DNA of 6,400 nt from an uncultured Alphaproteobacteria bacterium (GTDB taxonomy: Bacteria > Pseudomonadota > Alphaproteobacteria > RF32 > CAG-239): NCBI GenBank assembly GCA_910580155.1, contig CAJTWX010000077.1, positions 1 through 6,400 of the forward strand. The letters run 5' to 3'. The position numbers were made by a program, and so were the translations under genes. The notes under the pieces were generated by a model. The model was not told where the DNA came from. It saw only the letters and a list, made by a program, of their open reading frames with translations, and did not search any database. Shown one piece after another: positions 1 to 5,552 of this stretch. How positions within the stretch are numbered: position 1 is the stretch's first letter; each line of letters begins with the position of its first letter.

Positions 1-1
1 T

Positions 2-457
2 GATACGCTAAGTCAAACACCCGAAAAGCTGATTATCAACGGTACCGGCGCCTACACTTGCCATTCGTCAATCGCCGACTGTGGCATCACCGGCCGCAAA
101 CTCGCGTGCGATTTTTATTCTACAGCCTGCCCCGTCGGCGGCGGCTCGCCGTGGACCAAAGACCCGAGCAAGGCCGACCTGACCTTAAATCTTTTTGCCC
201 GCAAACTGGCAATTGATTACCTTAAAGACAATGACAAATGTTTTGTATATCTGTCATCGTGTATCGGCAAATCCGAACTGCCGAGCGCCGTCGTCAAAAC
301 CATCAAAAACGGCAAAGAAACCACAACCAATATATGTCCGGACTGCTGCCCGAAAACCCTGATTGAAAACCTGAAACTCAACCGCCCGATATATAAAAAG
401 CTATGTCAAAAAGGGCTGATGTGTTATTTTAACACTAAAGGAAAACCGGCATTTTAA
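2..457 (+). CDS. Divergent S-adenosylmethionine synthetase (MetK) homologue, C-terminal part
   Basis: Open at the left edge: 151 residues and a TAA stop are visible and the start lies outside the window. The family makes S-adenosylmethionine from methionine and ATP in the cytoplasm. Fragment residues 26-33 (DCGITGRK) match the MetK DCGLTGRK motif, and residues 46-59 (GGGSPWTKDPSKAD) match GGGAFSGKDPSKVD. The E. coli catalytic set R244, K245, K265, K269 and D271 corresponds in exact spacing to R32, K33, K53, K57 and D59, so this half could be active. RPIYKKL (128-134) fits the HPIYKET region near the family C-terminus. It is clearly not a standard housekeeping MetK: the usual GGPMGD stretch reads HSSIAD, AFSG in the phosphate loop reads SPWT, and the tail is short with no FPWE-like end. 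It has 11 cysteines in 151 residues, including a CPDCC cluster at 112-116. It may be a second, specialised or phage-like copy. Family assignment is firm; substrate and role are inferred. Confidence 0.85.
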   Translation, partial: DTLSQTPEKLIINGTGAYTCHSSIADCGITGRKLACDFYSTACPVGGGSPWTKDPSKADLTLNLFARKLAIDYLKDNDKCFVYLSSCIGKSELPSAVVKTIKNGKETTTNICPDCCPKTLIENLKLNRPIYKKLCQKGLMCYFNTKGKPAF

Positions 458-465
458 GCAAAGCA

Positions 466-493
466 AAAGAGCGCCCCAAACGGAGCGCTCTTT
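466..493. terminator. Bidirectional intrinsic terminator between convergent genes
   Basis: AAAGAGCGC (466-474) and GCGCTCTTT (485-493) are exact reverse complements, giving a 9-bp stem around a 10-base loop that can pair slightly further. A short T stretch follows on each strand. It lies just after the MetK-like stop (457) and just before the flotillin-like stop (515), so one hairpin can serve both converging genes. Confidence 0.85.
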
Positions 494-514
494 CATTAAG
501 AGTGGAAATAGTTT

Positions 515-1990
515 TTACTTTTTATCAGCGGAAGGAAGGATTTTGCCTAACAACTGCTGTCCGGCCTCTGTTCCGGCAAGAGCCTCAAGCATACTGCCGA
601 GGGCCTGCCCGCCTTTAGCCGAAAACAAATCCATCGCCGAGCTTACGCCGCCAGCAATATCAGCGCCGGCATTAGCGATAATCTTGATTTGGGCATTGCC
701 GAGGTTCTTAGCCTGTTCAACACCGACAGCCTGCTGAGCTTCCACCTTCTTGATTTCGATAAGATAGGTTTGATATCCCTGATTCTCACCGATTTCTTTG
801 GCAAGGGTAATTTGCGGCTGAACTTCGGCAAGACCTGCCTTTTCTTTAGCCACAGCCTCGGCTTCACCTTTGGCCTGAATACCGGTTGCCTCGTTTTTCG
901 CAGCAACCAGCAGAGCTTCGGATTCCTTGGTCTTCTTCACATATTCAGCCTGCGCCGTGTGCTCGGCTTCGGTTTTGCGGCGTTCGGCAACAAGAACTTG
1001 AGCATCAGCCTTGATGGTTTCGCTCTCTTTGTTGGCATTGGCATCGATAACAATTTTTTGTTTATCAATCTCTGCCTGCTGAAGAGTAGCCACCTTGAGA
1101 ACCTCCATTTCCTTTTCTTTGGTCAACTTGGCTTGCTCCTGCACCTGCTGCTTGGATTGTTCTTCCGCAATACCGACAGCTTTCTCACGTTCGGCCTTAC
1201 GTTCGCCCACAGCCTGTTCTTTTTCCTCGCGGCGAACTTCAACAGCCTGCAGGGCTTCCAGTTCCGCAGTTTCGGCCGCCTGTTTGTTTTTGGCGACCTC
1301 CTTGCGGCTTTCCATATCAATGGCAGATTTTTTCTTCTCCATAATATTGGAGATGACTTTCTCACCATCTTTGTCGCGGATATCCATAAGCTCAACGCTC
1401 TTAACCGGCACAATACCCCATTCCTTGAGGTTTGCGAAAACTTCTTGGGTGAACTGCTCACCATACTTTGAGCGGGATGTCATAATTTCCTCAAGCAAAT
1501 CCTGCGCGAGGATAGTACGAACCGCACCCTGAACGATTTTGGTCAGGTGCTCTTCAAGCGTATCGTTATCTTCAATACGCGAGGCGGCCTGACGATAGTC
1601 CGCAATACGGAAGAACGCGGTCACATCCACCACAAACGGCAGCTTATCCTTGTCGTATGCCTCATAACCGTCAAGGTCAACCGAGAAGTTATGCAGCGGC
1701 AAAACCTGCACTTCCACACCCCAGATGGGAACCCACGCCGGAATATGGTAATACACGTTTCCTGCCGATTCATCAGCCTGAGGAACACCCCCGCCCGTAT
1801 CTTCATCTGCAGCGGAAACAACCGGTTTCACGTTACCGTAGATTTCCGTCACTTTTCCGCGGCGCACAACGTGCACTTCAGAGGGTTTAACAACACGGCG
1901 CAGATTAAGCACCCATTTGATGATGCAAACCACCACGATTACCAGAGCAGCAACGCCAACCCAAGGTAAATAATTCAAAACTTGTTCCAT
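515..1990 (-). CDS. Flotillin-like SPFH/Band 7 membrane protein
   Basis: 491 residues. One N-terminal membrane helix (about 10-30) is followed by basic residues (K25, R31, R32, K35), which by the positive-inside rule places the rest of the protein in the cytoplasm. An SPFH/Band 7 domain spans about 31-210, with the hallmark stretch VDVTAFFRIADY at 121-132 and the end MDIRDKDGEKVISNI (202-216). A long Ala/Glu/Lys/Gln-rich coiled coil (about 218-420) and a Gly/Ala-rich tail (about 430-485) follow, as in flotillins and E. coli YqiK. Such proteins oligomerise on the membrane and organise lipid or protein microdomains. The coiled coil contains near repeats, for example KEQAVGE (257-263) and REKAVGI (268-274). 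An acidic, Gly-rich insertion (about 58-77) sits early in the SPFH domain. No NfeD-type partner is visible next to it. The start is ATG directly before the helix; no strong Shine-Dalgarno is seen in the A/T-rich leader. Precise subfamily (YqiK versus FloT type) is uncertain. Confidence 0.85.
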   Translation of the reverse strand: MEQVLNYLPWVGVAALVIVVVCIIKWVLNLRRVVKPSEVHVVRRGKVTEIYGNVKPVVSAADEDTGGGVPQADESAGNVYYHIPAWVPIWGVEVQVLPLHNFSVDLDGYEAYDKDKLPFVVDVTAFFRIADYRQAASRIEDNDTLEEHLTKIVQGAVRTILAQDLLEEIMTSRSKYGEQFTQEVFANLKEWGIVPVKSVELMDIRDKDGEKVISNIMEKKKSAIDMESRKEVAKNKQAAETAELEALQAVEVRREEKEQAVGERKAEREKAVGIAEEQSKQQVQEQAKLTKEKEMEVLKVATLQQAEIDKQKIVIDANANKESETIKADAQVLVAERRKTEAEHTAQAEYVKKTKESEALLVAAKNEATGIQAKGEAEAVAKEKAGLAEVQPQITLAKEIGENQGYQTYLIEIKKVEAQQAVGVEQAKNLGNAQIKIIANAGADIAGGVSSAMDLFSAKGGQALGSMLEALAGTEAGQQLLGKILPSADKK

Positions 1991-2033
1991 AAAACAAAAA
2001 AATTTAAGTTAATAAAAATAAAATATCGTATAC

Positions 2034-2061
2034 ACTATAATTATATATTTTATTTTGTCAA
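2034..2061 (-). promoter_or_regulatory. Candidate promoter for the flotillin-like gene
   Basis: Reading the minus strand, TTGACA (2061 to 2056) is a perfect -35 match and lies 16 bases before TATAGT (2039 to 2034), a 5/6 match to TATAAT. Transcription would start near 2027 and leave a leader of roughly 35 bases. A second TTGACA (2073 to 2068) lies 12 bases further upstream but has no well-spaced -10. The region is very AT-rich, so chance matches to -10 boxes are easy; the perfect -35 is the stronger half of the case. Confidence 0.5.
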
Positions 2062-2073
2062 TAACTTTGTCAA
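2054..2073. repeat. Tandem 8-bp direct repeat in the divergent promoter region
   Basis: TTTGTCAA occurs at 2054-2061 and again at 2066-2073 on the + strand, 12 bp apart start to start. On the minus strand each copy contains TTGACA. This could be a duplicated -35 element or a pair of regulator half-sites on about one helical turn. No known operator is recognised. Confidence 0.5.
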
Positions 2074-2077
2074 AATA

Positions 2078-2094
2078 TTTTTTTTGAAAAAAAA
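2078..2094. repeat. Perfect T8-G-A8 tract between divergent promoters
   Basis: Eight T (2078-2085), one G (2086) and eight A (2087-2094) form a perfect inverted repeat with a one-base centre. Such tracts bend or stiffen DNA and can act as UP elements. This one lies roughly 50-65 bases upstream of both predicted start sites, so it could assist both the flotillin-like gene and dnaK. The function is inferred; the tract itself is directly seen. Confidence 0.5.
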
Positions 2095-2115
2095 CAATTT
2101 TTCTCAGCAAAACTA

Positions 2116-2147
2116 TTGCCGCAGCAAAATCTGCTCCCTATATAAGG
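2116..2147 (+). promoter_or_regulatory. Candidate heat-shock (RpoH-like) and/or housekeeping promoter of dnaK
   Basis: TATTGCCG (-35 side, TTGCCG at 2116-2121) is followed by CTCCCTATATAAGG (2134-2147). CCCTATATA resembles the sigma-32 -10 consensus CCCCATNTA and the CTATAT form of alphaproteobacterial RpoH promoters, with 16 bases between TTGCCG and CTATAT. TTGCCG with TATATA (2139-2144) at 17 bases is also an acceptable housekeeping promoter, so the two may overlap. Start would be near 2150, giving a leader of about 37 bases. No CIRCE inverted repeat is present. Confidence 0.55.
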
Positions 2148-2172
2148 TAACAGAAAGATTTTGTAATATTAA

Positions 2173-2178
2173 AAAGGA
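2173..2178 (+). promoter_or_regulatory. Ribosome binding site of dnaK
   Basis: AAAGGA lies 8 bases before the ATG at 2187, a good Shine-Dalgarno position that fixes this start. Confidence 0.8.
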
Positions 2179-2186
2179 TTTATAAA

Positions 2187-4109
2187 ATGAGTAATAAAGT
2201 ATTAGGTATCGACTTGGGTACAACCAACTCCTGCTTTGCAATTATGGAAGGTGGCGAGGCGAAAGTGCTTGAAAACTCCGAAGGTGCAAGAACAACCCCT
2301 TCAATGGTTGCCTTCACGGACACAGACCGCTTAGTCGGTTATCCGGCAAAACGTCAGGCCGTTACCAATCCGGAAAACACATTATTTGCCATCAAGCGTT
2401 TAATCGGCCGCCGTTTTGATTCGCCTGAAGTTGAAAAAGACAAAAACCTTGTTCCGTTCAAAATTGTTACCGGCGACAATGGCGATGCGTGGGTAGATGT
2501 TAAAGGCACAAAATACGCGCCGTCTCAAATCTCTGCCATCGTTTTGCAAAAAATTAAAGAGTTTGCAGAAAGCTATCTCGGCGAAAAGATTGAAAAAGCA
2601 GTAATTACCGTTCCGGCATATTTTAATGACTCACAGCGTCAGGCAACCAAAGACGCCGGTAAGATTGCAGGCCTTGAAGTTTTGCGTATCATTAACGAGC
2701 CGACTGCGGCAGCCCTCGCTTATGGTATGGATAAAAAAGCCACCGGCACTATCGCCGTATACGACCTCGGCGGCGGTACATTTGATATTTCTATTTTGGA
2801 AATCGGTGATGGTGTATTTGAAGTTAAATCGACAAACGGTGATACTTTCCTCGGCGGTGAAGACTTTGACCAGCGTCTGGTAAACTATCTTGCTGACGAA
2901 TTCAAAAAAGAAAATAACATAGACCTTAAAGCAGACCGTTTGGCGCTGCAACGCTTAAAAGAAGCAGCCGAAAAAGCTAAAATTGAGCTTTCTTCCGCAA
3001 CCCAAACCGAAATCAACCTGCCATTTATTACTGCAGATATGAGCACCGGCACACCGATTCCGAAGCACCTGAACATCAAATTAACCCGTGCCAAACTGGA
3101 ATCTATCGTTGAAGATCTGATCGAACGCACCGTCGAACCTTGTAAAAAAGCAATGGCTGACGCCGGCGTTAACCCGTCTGACATCAGCGAAGTTATCCTC
3201 GTTGGCGGTATGACCCGTATGCCGAAAGTTCAGGAAAAGGTTAAAGAAATCTTCGGCAAAGAACCACACAAAGGTGTAAACCCTGATGAAGTTGTGGCTG
3301 TTGGTGCAGCAATCCAAGGCGGCGTTTTGATGGGCGATGTTAAAGACGTTCTCTTGCTTGACGTAACCCCATTGTCTTTAGGTATTGAAACCTTAGGTGG
3401 TGTGTTCACTCGTTTGATTGACCGTAACACAACAATTCCAACACGCAAATCTCAAGTATTCTCAACAGCAGAAGATGGTCAAACAGCCGTAACAATTCGT
3501 GTGTTCCAAGGTGAGCGTGAAATTGCCGCCCACAATAAATTGCTCGGTCAATTTGACTTAGTAGGAATTCCACCTGCACCGCGCGGTATGCCGCAGATTG
3601 AAGTTACCTTTGATATTGACGCTAACGGCATCGTAAACGTTTCCGCAAAAGATAAGGCCACAAACAAAGAACAAGCTATTCGCATTCAAGCTTCCGGTGG
3701 TCTGTCAGATGCAGACATCGAAAAGATGGTTAAAGACGCAGAAGCAAACGCTGAAGCAGATAAGAAGAAAAAAGAATTGGTAGAGGCAAAGAACCAAGCC
3801 GAAGGTTTAATCCATACCACAGAAAAAACTTTGAAAGAAAATTCTGACAAGATTTCTTCTGCAGATAAAGATGCGATTGAGTCTGCCATTACCGCCCTTA
3901 AAGGCGTTATGGAAAGCGAAGACGCTGCTGCTATCAAAGAAAAGACTGACGCTTTAATGCAGGCCTCAATGAAACTCGGCGAAGCTATGTATAAAGCGCA
4001 AGGCGCAGACGCCGGCGCAGCTGCTCAGGGTACCGAACAAGGCGCACCGGAAGCAGAAACCGCCAAAGACGACAATGTCGTAGACGCTGACTTTGAAGAA
4101 GTAAAATAA
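2187..4109 (+). CDS. dnaK: Molecular chaperone DnaK (Hsp70)
   Basis: 640 residues, full length for proteobacterial DnaK. It is the ATP-driven cytoplasmic chaperone that binds exposed hydrophobic segments and works with DnaJ and GrpE in folding, disaggregation and heat-shock control. The nucleotide-binding domain (about 1-385) shows all three Hsp70 signatures: IDLGTTNS (8-15), VYDLGGGTFDISIL (191-204) and the ILVGGMTRMPKVQ stretch near 337-349. The catalytic lysine K70 (FAIKRLIG) and T198 of GGGTFD are in place. The interdomain linker DVLLLD is at 387-392. The beta substrate domain (about 393-505) and helical lid (about 506-605) precede a disordered Ala/Gly/Gln-rich tail ending DADFEEVK, the bacterial cytosolic form. 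The sequence looks alphaproteobacterial and intact. The usual downstream partner dnaJ is absent: a strong terminator follows and the next gene is on the other strand, so dnaK appears monocistronic here. Confidence 0.98.
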   Translation: MSNKVLGIDLGTTNSCFAIMEGGEAKVLENSEGARTTPSMVAFTDTDRLVGYPAKRQAVTNPENTLFAIKRLIGRRFDSPEVEKDKNLVPFKIVTGDNGDAWVDVKGTKYAPSQISAIVLQKIKEFAESYLGEKIEKAVITVPAYFNDSQRQATKDAGKIAGLEVLRIINEPTAAALAYGMDKKATGTIAVYDLGGGTFDISILEIGDGVFEVKSTNGDTFLGGEDFDQRLVNYLADEFKKENNIDLKADRLALQRLKEAAEKAKIELSSATQTEINLPFITADMSTGTPIPKHLNIKLTRAKLESIVEDLIERTVEPCKKAMADAGVNPSDISEVILVGGMTRMPKVQEKVKEIFGKEPHKGVNPDEVVAVGAAIQGGVLMGDVKDVLLLDVTPLSLGIETLGGVFTRLIDRNTTIPTRKSQVFSTAEDGQTAVTIRVFQGEREIAAHNKLLGQFDLVGIPPAPRGMPQIEVTFDIDANGIVNVSAKDKATNKEQAIRIQASGGLSDADIEKMVKDAEANAEADKKKKELVEAKNQAEGLIHTTEKTLKENSDKISSADKDAIESAITALKGVMESEDAAAIKEKTDALMQASMKLGEAMYKAQGADAGAAAQGTEQGAPEAETAKDDNVVDADFEEVK

Positions 4110-4124
4110 TAATTCTTCAACATC

Positions 4125-4157
4125 AAAGCCCCGCCAGATACCAAGCGGGGCTTTTTT
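4125..4157 (+). terminator. Intrinsic terminator of dnaK
   Basis: AAAGCCCCGC (4125-4134) pairs perfectly with GCGGGGCTTT (4145-4154) over 10 bp around a 10-base loop, followed by a run of six T (4152-4157). It begins 15 bases after the dnaK stop. On the minus strand only three T follow the stem, so it would be a weaker stop for the converging LTxxQ gene. Confidence 0.93.
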
Positions 4158-4214
4158 ATGTTCACACAATCACTAACGCGTTTTTTGTTTTGCCTGCGCA
4201 AGAAAAAACACCGC

Positions 4215-4493
4215 TTATCTTTGCAAATCGGCAAACTTTTGTTTCTGCTCTTCGGAAAGCATATTCCAAAAAGCCTGAAAATATTGCTTTTCAATCTCAA
4301 TAATCCGGTTACGGCCGCTTTCCACTTCTTCCCAAATCGGTTGGATTTCTGCCTTCAGCTGTTCCTGCATTACAGCAAGTTTCTGACTTTGCTCTGCAGT
4401 TAAATCCAAACTTTCCGCCCTGATTTCTGCTGCATTCGCTTTTATGCCAAACAAACACAACACCGCCAATAAACTTAAAGCCTTCTTCAACAA
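4215..4493 (-). CDS. Small secreted LTxxQ-motif protein (Spy/CpxP-like)
   Basis: 92 residues with a clear Sec signal peptide: K3 and K4, a hydrophobic core (5-17) and a signal peptidase I site after ANA (19-21). C13 is not in an acceptable lipobox because L12 precedes it. The mature chain of about 71 residues is charged, Gln/Glu-rich and probably all helical. It has LTAEQ at 31-35 and a second related LSEEQ at 79-83. Paired LTxxQ motifs define the Spy/CpxP/heavy-metal-sensor superfamily of small periplasmic helical proteins, some of which are ATP-independent chaperones or envelope-stress sensors. At 92 residues it is shorter than E. coli Spy, so function is only suggested. There is no ATG start: the first two codons are TTG (4493-4491 and 4490-4488), an in-frame TGA lies upstream, and AAGGAG (4503-4498) is 4 or 7 bases from them. 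The second TTG has the better spacing, giving 91 residues. It is convergent with dnaK and divergent from the transporter. Confidence 0.72.
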   Translation of the reverse strand: MLKKALSLLAVLCLFGIKANAAEIRAESLDLTAEQSQKLAVMQEQLKAEIQPIWEEVESGRNRIIEIEKQYFQAFWNMLSEEQKQKFADLQR

Positions 4494-4497
4494 ACCT

Positions 4498-4503
4498 CTC
4501 CTT
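4498..4503 (-). promoter_or_regulatory. Ribosome binding site supporting a TTG start
   Basis: On the minus strand AAGGAG (4503 to 4498) is a strong Shine-Dalgarno. It is 4 bases from the TTG at 4493 and 7 bases from the TTG at 4490. The ATG just upstream of it (on the minus strand, near 4510) is out of frame and meets TGA within eight codons, which supports a TTG start. Confidence 0.65.
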
Positions 4504-4529
4504 GAATCATATTGTCAAACCATTATATT
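4502..4529 (+). promoter_or_regulatory. Candidate promoter for the EamA transporter gene
   Basis: TTGAAT (4502-4507) and TATATT (4524-4529), 16 bases apart, give a plausible housekeeping promoter starting near 4536. On the opposite strand a TATAAT (inside 4522-4530) could serve the LTxxQ gene, though its -35 is weak. The region is AT-rich, so this is tentative. Confidence 0.35.
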
Positions 4530-4544
4530 ATGAAAAAATTCATA
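4529..4544. repeat. Short inverted repeat in the divergent intergenic region
   Basis: TATGAA (4529-4534) and TTCATA (4539-4544) are exact reverse complements around AAAA. The site lies between the LTxxQ gene and the transporter gene, at the predicted start of the latter. It may be a small operator, but arms of 6 bp in AT-rich DNA can arise by chance. Confidence 0.3.
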
Positions 4545-4564
4545 TATAAGGTATATTTAGCACA

Positions 4565-5491
4565 ATGACAAAAAACTTCAACGGATATTTATATGCTATA
4601 AGCGCAATTTTTTTCTGGAGCTTTAACGTCATCTACTCCAAATATTTGGCAAATACTTTCACGCCGTTTGAAATCTCTTTTGTTCGCTGGAGTATTCCCG
4701 CACTGCTTTTTTTACCATTTACCTTCAAAAGCATTATCATATATCGCAAAACATTTCTTAAACACTGGTTCATTATCCTCATCTTAACCTTAACCGGACT
4801 AGGCTTTCAAAATACCTTTGTCTATTACGCCGGACATACGGCAAACGCTGTCGATATGGCACTGATAAACGCCACCAGTCCGATATTTCTAATCATTTTC
4901 TCGGCAATTTTTCTTCATAACAAAATAAGATTTCCTCAAATCCTTGGCATTCTTATTGCTGTCTTCGGCGTTGTTATCGTTATCTTGGACGGCAATTTAA
5001 AAAATATCCGCAATTTCACCTTATCAGCCGGCGACTGGTGGATGTTGTTTTCTGCCATACTTTTTGCAGGTTATGGCATTGCACAAAAGATGCTTCCACC
5101 TGATGTACCGGCAATCCCCGCTTTTTCTCTAATGATATGTATCTCCGCACTGATGTTTTTACCTCTTGCTGCATACGACTTTACCACACACATCCCCGCA
5201 AAAATCACCAAAACCGACATTCTCATTTTATTGATATTGGGTGTATTTAATTCGGGCTTGGCCTACATCGCGTGGAACAAAGCCCTCGCCGCCATCGGCA
5301 CGGTCAAAACCGGCATATCTTATTATCTGACCCCGATATTTTCAACCATTGAAGCCTATTTCCTCTTAAACGAGCATATCTATGCCAATCAGATATACGG
5401 CATCCTGCTGGTTTTAGCTGGCATCAGTTTTAGCAACTACAAAAAGAAGAAACTTTCCCAACCGCAGAATTATAAACAAAACCGAAAATAG
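4565..5491 (+). CDS. EamA/DMT-superfamily inner-membrane transporter
   Basis: 308 residues with about ten hydrophobic helices in two related halves, roughly 7-141 and 156-291, the layout of two EamA domains in drug/metabolite transporters. The family exports or imports small metabolites such as amino acids, purines or drugs across the inner membrane; the substrate cannot be told here. ALINATSPIFLIIFSAIFL (99-117) and YLTPIFSTIEAYFLLNE (254-270) are the matching helix 4/helix 9 segments typical of the family. The second keeps the usual Glu (E270) after the helix, but the first has LHNK instead of the common LxE. The N-terminus has the expected FWSFNVIYSKYL segment (17-28). A basic tail, KKKK followed by Gln/Asn/Lys, ends the protein in the cytoplasm. 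The ATG is preceded by AAGG at 4548-4551, 13 bases away, a weak and distant ribosome site. No terminator separates it from the dehydrogenase gene 61 bases downstream. Confidence 0.9.
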   Translation: MTKNFNGYLYAISAIFFWSFNVIYSKYLANTFTPFEISFVRWSIPALLFLPFTFKSIIIYRKTFLKHWFIILILTLTGLGFQNTFVYYAGHTANAVDMALINATSPIFLIIFSAIFLHNKIRFPQILGILIAVFGVVIVILDGNLKNIRNFTLSAGDWWMLFSAILFAGYGIAQKMLPPDVPAIPAFSLMICISALMFLPLAAYDFTTHIPAKITKTDILILLILGVFNSGLAYIAWNKALAAIGTVKTGISYYLTPIFSTIEAYFLLNEHIYANQIYGILLVLAGISFSNYKKKKLSQPQNYKQNRK

Positions 5492-5493
5492 CC

Positions 5494-5522
5494 TTGCAAA
5501 TCGCCAACAAATCTCCTAGCAT
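5494..5522 (+). promoter_or_regulatory. Weak candidate promoter before the dehydrogenase gene
   Basis: TTGCAA (5494-5499) and TAGCAT (5517-5522) are 17 bases apart, each matching 4 of 6 consensus bases. The gene could instead be read through from the transporter, since no hairpin terminator is seen in the 61-base gap. Confidence 0.25.
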
Positions 5523-5541
5523 ATCGTTATAAAATAAACTT

Positions 5542-5545
5542 GGAG
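5542..5545 (+). promoter_or_regulatory. Ribosome binding site of the dehydrogenase gene
   Basis: GGAG lies 7 bases before the ATG at 5553, inside TTGGAGAAC. It fixes the start, and the protein then opens directly with the Rossmann strand. Confidence 0.8.
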
Positions 5546-5552
5546 AACTACA

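Noticed and set aside
458..514. Possible small RNA or attachment site between the two convergent genes
   Set aside because: The hairpin is fully explained as a shared transcription terminator; there is no integrase or repeat nearby.
689..1471. Long + strand open frame (about 260 codons) opposite the flotillin-like gene
   Set aside because: It is the antisense of an Ala/Glu/Lys/Gln-rich coiled coil, whose codons give Phe/Leu/Ser-rich open frames on the other strand. It has no recognisable domain, and the minus-strand protein is clearly real.
1095..1969. Other + strand frames opposite the flotillin-like gene
   Set aside because: Low-complexity antisense translations overlapping a well-supported gene, without family features.
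1982..2185. 67-codon + strand frame through the AT-rich region before dnaK
   Set aside because: Composition is Lys/Asn/Phe/Ile-rich as expected of random AT-rich DNA, it begins inside the flotillin start region, and it overlaps the promoter and ribosome site of dnaK.
2100..2186. CIRCE (HrcA) operator upstream of dnaK
   Set aside because: No TTAGCACTC...GAGTGCTAA-type inverted repeat is present on either strand.
2631..3937. Minus-strand open frames inside dnaK
   Set aside because: Shadows of a highly conserved Hsp70 gene; dnaK is well known for long antisense frames with no product.
4158..4403. + strand frame opposite the LTxxQ gene, starting at the T run of the terminator
   Set aside because: No ribosome site, it starts immediately after the dnaK terminator, and its sequence is the antisense of the better supported secreted protein.
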